From Isoetes taiwanensis (lineage: Eukaryota; Streptophyta; Lycopodiopsida; Isoetales; Isoetaceae), in assembly GCA_021234155.1 (NCBI GenBank), contig JAJEKV010000010.1, positions 15,820,275-15,884,274 on the forward strand: a DNA stretch of 64,000 nucleotides, written 5' to 3'. Numbering within the stretch: the stretch's first letter is position 1; every line of letters begins with the position of its first letter. A program made the position numbers and the translations under genes. Below, one piece after another: positions 56,625-64,000 of this stretch. The notes under the pieces are model-generated. The model did no database searches. It was given only the letters and a program-made list of their open reading frames with translations, and had not been told where the DNA came from.

Positions 56625-58784
56625 TTAATTTAGCTTAACAATTAGCTTACGATATAGGTCACAATTTGATGGGATTGAATCCTGATGTGGAGGCATGGAG
56701 TCAGGAACAGATATTGGCTCAAAGGAATCTGCACAAAAGTCATCAGTAATATCAGTAAGAATTTTGAATTTGTTATGACATTTTATTCCAATATTTCCAT
56801 CAGGTGAATCTTCTGCTATACCAACTGCTGTGTCACCATCTTGCTCACCATCTTGCACGTGAGGATGTTGTATTTCTATTTGAGAAGTTTGTCTGTCTGT
56901 ATTCTGAGCTGGCTCAACCTCATTGCTTGGATGTAGATCCTTAGAGTTGTGATTGGAACAAATTTCAGTAGTCATAGTTCCAGTCAATTGTCCCTTATTC
57001 TCCATAAATAATAATTCTTCATGCCATGTGTTACTGACAGTTTTGGGGTTGCTTCCTGTGGCTATATCAGCAGTGATAGCCTCAGGGTTTTCCTTAGTAG
57101 TTTTTCTTCCTCCTGAGAATATTTGCAGAGAGTCTGACCTTTTAACTTTCTGTTCAATCAGCTGAGATTTGATATTATTTTTTAACTGATTAGCAGCAGC
57201 TGCTCTAAGGGATGCTGATCTCTTAGAATTTATCATAATATCTTGCAAAGTGTTGGCAAGATCAAATTGATTATGGTCTTGATGTAGCTGATTTTCCAAA
57301 AGAGGTCCTTTCCCCTTCAATATACTTTTGCTGGTAATATCATTGTCCTTGAAACATGTGTTATGCTGCTGGGGTTGCTGCTTGGAAAGATCAGCATGTG
57401 AAGGAAGATTATCTTTTTTATTGGAGTACTCCAACCCCTTATTTAATATCTTGATAGAATTTCCTCCAATGTTTAGGCCAGAATTATCCAATTTGGATAT
57501 CTCAGAAAACTGTAGATCTGAGTGTGACTGAGCTTGCTTGACCTCCCTCTTTTTCTGAATTCTTCTTTTACTGCCATTAGTCCTCTCCCATGTAAATGTT
57601 TTTAACATAGGATTGACCTGTGCTATATTGTAAGATTGACTTCTGAAATTTGGTTGACCTTTAGCAGTCACAGTTTGCATCTCCTTTAACATAATGTCTT
57701 GATTAGGGGCTTGTCTTGTATCTTTATCTGCACCTTCATGTTTCTGGCATACCGTGCCAGAGAAATGCCTACAATTGCAATCATGGCAATAAAGAGGCGG
57801 CCCGACCCAGCTAAGTTGAATATTAATTGGATTGCCATAGAAATCTAGAATAGGCACAGATGTAGGGACAGGTTTGGAGATGTTTAGCTGAACAAAGCAT
57901 TTAGGTGGCTTATAGGGACAATATTTCGTGCAAATGTACTTGCCAAAAGAATTAAAGATTGCAGAGAAGCATTCTTCATCCCAATAAATAGGACTTAGAT
58001 CAGTCATTGAGACAGAGGCAATGTAATATTTGTCATACTCAGCAATTGGAAGCTTAGGGTACCATTTTAAAAAGGACAACTGGAAAGTGTCAAAGGTCGA
58101 TCTTCCAAGTTTGAGCAAGTAATTTGCAGATCTAGAATTGCCACATTCCACAAGGATATATGGATATCTAAGCCAACAGACAGAGTTTATCATGATAGAT
58201 TTGTTTAATCTGAGAAGATGATCCCACAATTTTTCAATTTTGGCACCAACTCTATCAATGGATACAATGACAGCAGAAGAAGATAAAGACTTTATTTTCT
58301 CAGCAATGCTGGCATGGTTTAGGTGAATACCTTTATATAGCTGCAAGTCTGGTTTGGTTTGGTATTGAAGGTGGTCCAGATTGAGTGCAAGCTTCTGATC
58401 CGAGATCCTTTCTTGAACAAGCCGAATATTACCATAAGGCAGGGGAACCCCATTGGCATTAAGGACGGGATCACCATGTAGACCAGGATTTTTGGACAGG
58501 TTGTCCCATTCCGGCACATCTCGAGTCATGTGATGCATTTCCTTTTGAGAAGCATCCAGATCAGCAAAATCTCCAAATGTGATAAAAGCAGAGGGGTTTT
58601 TATGAATGAGACTTAACTGTAGAAGAAGATCGCCTTGTTTTGAAGGAGAGAGGCGCAGGAAGTTGTGGAAGAAGAACAAGAAATCAATGTTTAGGTTTTT
58701 TGGAAAAGATGACATTTTGGTAACAAAATGGGAAGGATCAGGGGAAAACAACAGAACAGGGAGTGAAGAGAAACCAAAAAGCAA
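56625..58784 (-). CDS. ORF1: L1 ORF1 protein, intact 719 codons
   Basis: A single uninterrupted frame. The middle part (residues about 160-340) has the RRM/DUF4283-like layout of plant L1 ORF1 proteins (AVIVSIDRVGAKIEKLWDHL, SVCWLRYPYILVECGN, FLKWYPKLP, YIASVSMTDLSPIYWDEE). A zinc-knuckle-like CHDCNCRHFSGTVC follows near residue 365, spaced CX2CX3HX5C rather than the usual CX2CX4HX4C. The rest is a polar Asn/Gln/Ser-rich tail. The role would be RNA binding and RNP formation for retrotransposition. A second Met (MSSFPKNLNID) about 23 codons in could be the real start. Confidence 0.75.
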   Translation of the reverse strand: MLFGFSSLPVLLFSPDPSHFVTKMSSFPKNLNIDFLFFFHNFLRLSPSKQGDLLLQLSLIHKNPSAFITFGDFADLDASQKEMHHMTRDVPEWDNLSKNPGLHGDPVLNANGVPLPYGNIRLVQERISDQKLALNLDHLQYQTKPDLQLYKGIHLNHASIAEKIKSLSSSAVIVSIDRVGAKIEKLWDHLLRLNKSIMINSVCWLRYPYILVECGNSRSANYLLKLGRSTFDTFQLSFLKWYPKLPIAEYDKYYIASVSMTDLSPIYWDEECFSAIFNSFGKYICTKYCPYKPPKCFVQLNISKPVPTSVPILDFYGNPINIQLSWVGPPLYCHDCNCRHFSGTVCQKHEGADKDTRQAPNQDIMLKEMQTVTAKGQPNFRSQSYNIAQVNPMLKTFTWERTNGSKRRIQKKREVKQAQSHSDLQFSEISKLDNSGLNIGGNSIKILNKGLEYSNKKDNLPSHADLSKQQPQQHNTCFKDNDITSKSILKGKGPLLENQLHQDHNQFDLANTLQDIMINSKRSASLRAAAANQLKNNIKSQLIEQKVKRSDSLQIFSGGRKTTKENPEAITADIATGSNPKTVSNTWHEELLFMENKGQLTGTMTTEICSNHNSKDLHPSNEVEPAQNTDRQTSQIEIQHPHVQDGEQDGDTAVGIAEDSPDGNIGIKCHNKFKILTDITDDFCADSFEPISVPDSMPPHQDSIPSNCDLYRKLIVKLN

Positions 58785-58968
58785 TGAAAAAGATAACTAA
58801 GGCAAACCAATTAAGAAACAACTAAACTGATCAGTAGCCAGATCATAGCCATAAGAAGCATAATTATAGGCGAGTATCCCCATCAATTCGATCTCAATTT
58901 TAGAGTTCAGTCTCCTCTAATTCTCCTGGGATTGGATCATTGTATACTTTGACTGTAATTCTTGAGTT

Positions 58969-59226
58969 TCAGAATGGATTGTAGACCTTGAAAATACCTG
59001 TAGCTGCAATGTCTCTTTTGCCAAGAAACTCTTCCAGCCAAGCTTGAATGATTTCTACTTCAAATTCAATACAGCTAGGAATAAAGGAGTATTCCTTGTG
59101 AAATAGGCTATTAGGAAAGATCTGATAATTTATAAGATTTTCCCAGAGGGTTGAGCTGCTTCCTTCTAAAAAGCCACAGGTAAGTCGAGAGTTTTCCTGT
59201 ATTATTGCAAAAATTTTGCACTCCAT
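58969..59226 (-). CDS. Small ORF upstream of L1 ORF1 (third copy of the unnamed domain)
   Basis: 85 residues: IFAIIQENSRLTCGFLEG, SSTLWENLINYQIFPNSLF, FEVEIIQAWLEEFLG, GIFKVYNPF. It shares the G[FW][LV][EQ]G, LW and FP pattern with ORFs a and b of the other L1 (36084-36896). It ends 184 bp before ORF1 and is in the same orientation. Confidence 0.55.
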   Translation of the reverse strand: MECKIFAIIQENSRLTCGFLEGSSSTLWENLINYQIFPNSLFHKEYSFIPSCIEFEVEIIQAWLEEFLGKRDIAATGIFKVYNPF

Positions 59227-59240
59227 CCAAGATCAAATTG

Positions 59241-59508
59241 AATTGTATGCGGACCGAGGCTAGCCCTCTACAAGGCTAGCAGAATTCGCTTGAGCTTGCC
59301 TACAGATATAGCAAGCTAAGCACCTTTCCTCGAGCTTTTTTCCCAAGAAAAGGAAAATAACCACCTTAACCGAATTTTCAAGAAAAAAGGCGCTCATTTT
59401 TTTAGGCCCGTTCCAGGGTTTAGTCCCTAGACTTCATTTAGGCTTAGGCCCTTTGCTATGTACATGTCCCATAACCCGATTGGGCCCTCATGGACATAAA
59501 AAACCTTA
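59241..59508. other. Unassigned, upstream of L1 element B
   Basis: Possibly the L1 5' UTR on the minus strand. Nothing specific was recognised. Confidence 0.35.
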
Positions 59509-59652
59509 CTTTTATCTTATCTCATCTTATCTTATTGTATCTTACCTTATCTCATCTCATCTCGTCTCGTCTCGTCTCGTCTCGTCTCGTCTCGTCTCGT
59601 CTCGTCTCGTCTCGTCTCGTCTCATCTCATCTCATCTCATCTCATCTCATCT
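59509..59652. repeat. Compound pentanucleotide microsatellite (CTTAT/CTCAT/CTCGT)n
   Basis: About 28 units. The centre is an uninterrupted CTCGT run, flanked on both sides by CTCAT, with CTTAT at the left end. Confidence 0.95.
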
Positions 59653-60002
59653 TTAAGCAATATTTGGAGTAATATATAGGGATCATATAAATGCCACATG
59701 GATGCAATAGCCTCATCATGTCTGTTATAATGGTAGAATGTCCCTTACCAAGATATTACATGGATTCAAATATGGCTGACCCTAATGGACTCGCTAGACC
59801 ATTAGCAGCCACAATGTTTTATCGAGGGCCATACATTGTAAAATATGACATATGCCGTATGTGATATATTATGACGTATGATGTAATACGTATATCATAT
59901 ATGCCATTGCATGCCATATCTTATATTGTTGTGTCATACATGATGGTGTAGAATATCATAATATATGATATACAAGTTTTTGTACTATCAATGGGATAAA
60001 AC

Positions 60003-60410
60003 AATAGGAAAATTACAAAATGCCCCTATATCTTGTCAAAATTACCAAAATACCTTAGAAATGTTTGAGTTTGACTAAAATGATAATAACTTCTTTGTGA
60101 CTGATCAAACATAAAAGCGGTTTTCACAAAACATAAAAATAATAGTGAGATCTTCAAGTTATGGTGCTTTAAATATGGATTTTAAAAACAACTCAAAAGA
60201 GCATAACTTGTAAATTTTAACTCTAAATTAGATAAGTTTAAACCTTGGAAAGATTCTATCATGGTTTACAACAACTATTGTGAAGATAACTTTTGCATTT
60301 GATGCGCCACAAAAACTATATTACCATATTACCTAAAATGCCCTTCATTTGAGAGGCAATGTTGTAATTTTTGAAAAATATAGGGGTACTTCTGTAATTT
60401 TTCCTAATTT
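60003..60410. mobile_element. Foldback MITE-like element
   Basis: The left end (AATAGGAAAATTACAAAATG, then CCCCTATAT) recurs inverted at the right end (about 60362-60410), imperfect over about 45 bp. No coding capacity. The target duplication is unclear. The GGAAAATTACAAAAATGCCCC style of end is common in plant MITEs. Confidence 0.6.
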
Positions 60411-61789
60411 GGCATTGTCAAAGCCTGTAATGAATATCTTTTATGTGGTGTCTTAGACTACACTTACACAGCACAAACACAACGTACAAATACATCAAAC
60501 GAAGTAATAAACTTGGAATTCTTCAACAATAAAAAGTGAATGAAGGTTCACTAGAAAGTAACTTAAGGTTGGCGTGCCTTTCAAGCAAAAATAAGCAGAG
60601 TCTATGTTCTTGGTAATTGCTAACTGTTGCAATGGAATCGAGAGGCAAGTGCTACTTACGACGCGCCATTGAAAAATCGGTAGCTAGTAATTTCTTCAAA
60701 GATTTTGAGCGACACCAACACAATTCATCTCGTCAAAATGCAGTTATTCACCATTCATCTTTCTACGTGCTACCACAATTCTTCTCTTCAAAATGCAATC
60801 GGGCTATTCACCATTGATTTTTCGACTCTAAACCATGGATCCATGATAGAGATGTGAATGTATATTTTTATTTCTGTAGGATGCCCATCATGTTCCTTGA
60901 CCATTAAATTGTTGAAGTTGACATATGCCTGTGCTCTAAGCAACTTGGAATTCACATAAATATCCTAATCTCTTACGCTTCTTGATTATATAAAATTTGT
61001 CTCCTTCCATAGTTTGCCTTGCTTGATTATCTAAACTAGGATGTCCTACCATAGATGAAGTGCTAAATGCATTTAAAATGCTTCCTTACATGGAAATTCA
61101 AGATCTAGTTCAAGATCTAGTTTTTTGTAACGTTATAGTTTATGTAGTAGGAACTTGCATATAGCTCATTTCAAAAAGGACTTTACAATCAATGCGAGTG
61201 CGAGTTTAGAGTGCAGGTGGCAAAGGACTATGATGGCTTATTATACCATTCACAAAGTATCTATAATATTACGTTCACAAACCTTCTTTTCCAATGTAGC
61301 ACAATTGTATGGCTCTATTGTGTACCCACAGTATTAACAACTTTTAGCATGTCTAGTTTTTGTTCCATGTAGCTAGATATACCCTCTTGCCTGTGGTAGC
61401 ATGATAATGTAAGAAACATATTGGTTGCTCTAGAGGGTTGGTTTCCTGATTACTACCCTAAAACTTGAACAATTAGGTCAAAATGTATTTACTTTGAACA
61501 ATGTATTTACACGTCAAGTTTTCAACACGATCTATGGTAAAGATCTTGTTTTGTTTTGAGTGCATATGCTATTACAATAACTTTAAAACTTGGCAAGGAG
61601 ATCCATTCTGAGCTTATTGGAAAAAGACATGGAGATGTCTTTTTAGGCAGTGCCCTCATTTCCAGCGAAATGCCAAATGCCACTCGGGGCAATCAGTCCA
61701 CATGTAGTCACTGCAGAATACAGTCATCATGTCAAATAATTCATTTTCCTTGCATTAGCAAATCAAACAAATAACGGTAAACAAATTTC
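60411..61789. other. Unassigned
   Basis: A diverged repeat of about 60 bp (CACAATTC(A/T)TCTC(G/T)TCAAAATGCA) lies at about 60719-60800. No gene was recognised. Confidence 0.4.
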
Positions 61790-63350
61790 GCAGCCTCCTT
61801 TGATGTAATATCTTACATGGAGACAACTCAAAAAAGAAAGCTCTGTATCCAAGCAATTACTGAAAGAATGGCAAATAGTTCATTGCCTCCTTTTTAAAAT
61901 CTCCAAGAACTGAAATAGCCATGTTTACTATGTGGCATGTCCTACCAGGTAGCAGATACTTGGGCATAACTTGCAAATGCAAGATCAATTTCTCAAGCAA
62001 GAGTACCGATTCAAATTGCCATTGTATATTTGTGCAAAATGCCAAAATATAGTTGTTGTTCTAATTCTCAGCAGAATACAAACATCTAACAGTAACTACA
62101 ATCATGTGGTAGATGCAATAGGTTTAATACAGCACAAGAACTTTAAGACGATTATGTGCAAGCGACTATCTCCCATACGCCTTATGAAAAAACATAAATT
62201 GATGATGTGCAAGCAACTATCTTCCATGCGCCTTCTGAAAAAACAAATACTGCTTCTTAAGCATCAAAGCAATAACGTTACCTCTACTACTCGAATAGAT
62301 TTGCATTTAAAACGTGGAAGGCATGGACATTTAGCTGGCGAGTTCCATGGATGTTTTCTATCTTCCACGTCCACCAGCTAGCAGGTATTTGGGCATAACT
62401 TGCAAATGCAAGATCCATTTCTCAAGCAAGAGCATCCATTGGAAACCTTAAGGGAAGCTCCAAAAATAAGTCTGGACATACATCTTTCAAATTCCTACTG
62501 TATATATGTCAAATACGGCAAAATACATTTAATATTCCAATTCTACAACAGCGTACAAACATGGAGGCAACTCCAAAAAAAAAGCTCTATTGTCCGAATA
62601 ACTACTCGAAATACATAAGACATGGATATACTCTAGAAAGAATGGCAAATAATTCATTACCTCCTTAAAATCTCCAAGAACTCAGACGGCCATGTTTACT
62701 ATGTGGCATGTCCACCAGCTAGCAGTATTTGGGCATAACTTGCAAATGCAAGATCCATTTCTCAAGCAAGAGTATCCATTGGAAAGCTCAGGGAAAGCTC
62801 TAAAAATAAGTCTAGGTACACATATTCCAAATTCCTATTGGATATATCTCAAAAATGGTAAAATACATTTTGTTGTTCTAATTCTACAGCAGAATACAAA
62901 CATTGAGGTAATTCCAAAAGGAAAGCTCTATTGTTCGCGTCACTATTCCAAATACATAACACAAGGATATACATTTAAATGAATGGACAAAAGTGAATTG
63001 CCACCTTTTCAAAATCTCCAAGAACTCAGATGGCTGTCTTTACTATGTGGCATGTCCACCAGCTAGTAGATATTTGGGCATAACCTGCAAATGAAAGATC
63101 CATTTGTCAAGCAAGAGTATCCATTGAAAAGCTCAAGGGAATCTCTAAAAATAAGTCTAGACACACCTCCTTCGAATTCCTATTGCATATATCTCAAAAA
63201 TGGCAAAATACATTTGCTGTTCTCATTCTACAGCAGAGTACAATCATGGAGATAACTTCAAAAAAAAAAGCTCTATGGTCCAGGCATAAGCATGCATTGG
63301 AAAGCCTAACAAATGATCTGCCTTTTACCTTTATCTCCACAGATATGAAC
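61790..63350. repeat. Tandem array, about 4.5 units of roughly 340 bp
   Basis: The anchor GGGCATAAC(T/C)TGCAAATG recurs at 61962, 62391, 62731 and 63076 (spacings 429, 340 and 345). Units share GTGGCATGTCCACCAGCTAG, CTCAAGCAAGAG and AAAATCTCCAAGAACTCAGA. The first unit is longer because of an inner duplication of about 51 bp near 62150-62245 (TGTGCAAGC(G/A)ACTATCT twice). The array lies beside or just downstream of the gene end at 63331. Confidence 0.85.
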
Positions 63351-63850
63351 ATGGCAGAAATATTTTTATCTTGAACTCTTTAAGATAAGCACTCATCAGC
63401 TGGAGCTCGTGAATAGAAGTCTCCATGGCGACAGCTTGAGGTGGCTCTACTGCCTCTGAAAGGAATATGGTAATATCATCAATAAGACCTCCTATTGAAG
63501 CAAGTGCTGATTCATTACCTTGACGGTATCTTCTACCCCTGATGGTATCTTCTACTGCTAACCTGTAGCATAAATAATTATGAGAAACAGTATTTAAATG
63601 TGTCTTCAATATTTTAATTAACTGATACTGTGTCTGTGTTCAACTAAAACTACTTAGAAAATTTCATCTCCTGCTCCAACTTGAAATCAACCAAGCAATC
63701 ACAGATGTGAATTATCCCCACGCATCACAAGCTACAACTCAGACATAGGAAGGGAGAACGAACCTAAATCTTGAGCAACACCGTCAATAGTAGCTCCGAT
63801 GCTTTCCCAGGCAACACTGAGTTTAAAACATATCATCAGAGCGACACTGA
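63331..63850 (-). CDS. 3' end of a spliced gene, family not recognised
   Basis: The last exon (about 63561-63331, minus) follows a GCTACAG acceptor. It reads LAVEDTIRGRRYRQGNESAL, then SIGGLIDDITIFLSEAVEPP and ETSIHELQLMSAYLKEFK, and ends at TAA. An upstream piece with KLEQEMKFS and a TCTAA|GTAG donor (about 63660) joins in phase as FSKLAVED. A further candidate (about 63775-63830) reads SVAWESIGATIDGVAQDL but does not join in phase. The helical, charged composition suggests a coiled-coil protein. The gene continues beyond the window or is a remnant. I do not assign a function. Confidence 0.4.
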
Positions 63851-63925
63851 GTTTTCTGCAACACTGAAAACTCACGATGCTATCACGGCAACACTGAGTT
63901 TCCCAGGCAACACTGAGTTTTCTGC
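63806..63925. repeat. Short interspersed motif GGCAACACTGAGTTT
   Basis: At least three near-exact copies (about 63810, 63887, 63906) and two variants (63841, 63857) occur within 120 bp upstream of the gene-end exons. Confidence 0.75.
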
Positions 63926-64000
63926 AATCACGGCTGCTGGGCTTGCTCTGGGCAGAGGAAAGTGAAGACTGGTGACAGACTAGGAAAATTGCATATTCCA

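Larger units (their letters stand above)
56600..59240 (-). mobile_element. L1-type element B, 5' region and ORF1, ORF2 missing
   Basis: Minus strand: a small upstream ORF (59226-58969), then ORF1 (58784-56625). No ORF2 follows; homology ends near 56600. Losing the 3' end is not what 5' truncation during insertion gives, so a later deletion is likely. No target duplication was identified. Confidence 0.7.

Overview
This window looks like nuclear DNA of a land plant with a large, transposon-dense genome. The evidence is a plant-type pectin methylesterase with a pro-domain, GT-AG introns in several gene models, L1-type LINEs with DUF4283-like ORF1 proteins, Ty1/copia elements primed on the usual TGGTATCAGAGC site, CACTA elements and a Helitron. 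The lineage cannot be fixed from sequence alone. A fern, lycophyte or gymnosperm is plausible, but that is inference.

Only a few stretches look like host genes. A two-exon pro-pectin methylesterase (19838-21567, +) is intact. A small three-exon gene on the minus strand (13015-13455) encodes 69 residues; its phases and splice sites all agree, but I cannot name it. A minus-strand gene end lies at about 63331-63850. Weaker exon-like stretches are at 56294-56518 and in a duplicated 2.4-kb sequence at 43.8 and 46.9 kb.

Region by region. 0-12.5 kb: a LINE remnant, a Ty3/gypsy chromovirus remnant, a Tourist-like MITE, a spliced Transposase_24-like gene (minus), and a CACTA transposase remnant ending at 12446 with about 30 AGTCA/CGTCA subterminal repeats and a second LINE inserted in it. 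12.5-25.8 kb: the two best genes, a MULE-type MITE with a 43-bp perfect inverted repeat, copia and LINE fragments, a tRNA-derived SINE and several tandem duplications. 25.8-29.3 kb: a Helitron helicase fragment, a LINE fragment split by a compact CpG-rich CACTA element with a GCA target duplication, and an L1 fragment. 29.3-53.2 kb: one nested stack. A decayed copia (B) has its 3' LTR split by copia A (32587-53009, LTRs 427 bp, target duplication CTCCT). Copia A is in turn split by a 13.3-kb L1-type insertion (35514-48784) and by a short LINE (49591-50467). The L1 insertion carries an internal poly(A) at 43221-43245 and then 5.5 kb of other sequence, including a 2.4-kb direct duplication, before the terminal poly(A). 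This looks like a long 3' transduction. 53.2-64 kb: another copia B 5' end, an L1-type element on the minus strand with an intact 719-codon ORF1 and an upstream small ORF, a pentanucleotide microsatellite, a foldback element, a roughly 340-bp tandem array and the gene end.

The most interesting signals are: the L1 insertion with its apparent transduction; a recurrent small protein domain encoded upstream of ORF1 in two L1-type elements (three copies); the CpG-rich palindromic CACTA element; and a SINE that shares its 3' end with a simple-repeat-tailed LINE. Coordinates of decayed elements are approximate unless a target duplication or splice junction is stated. All identities were judged by eye.
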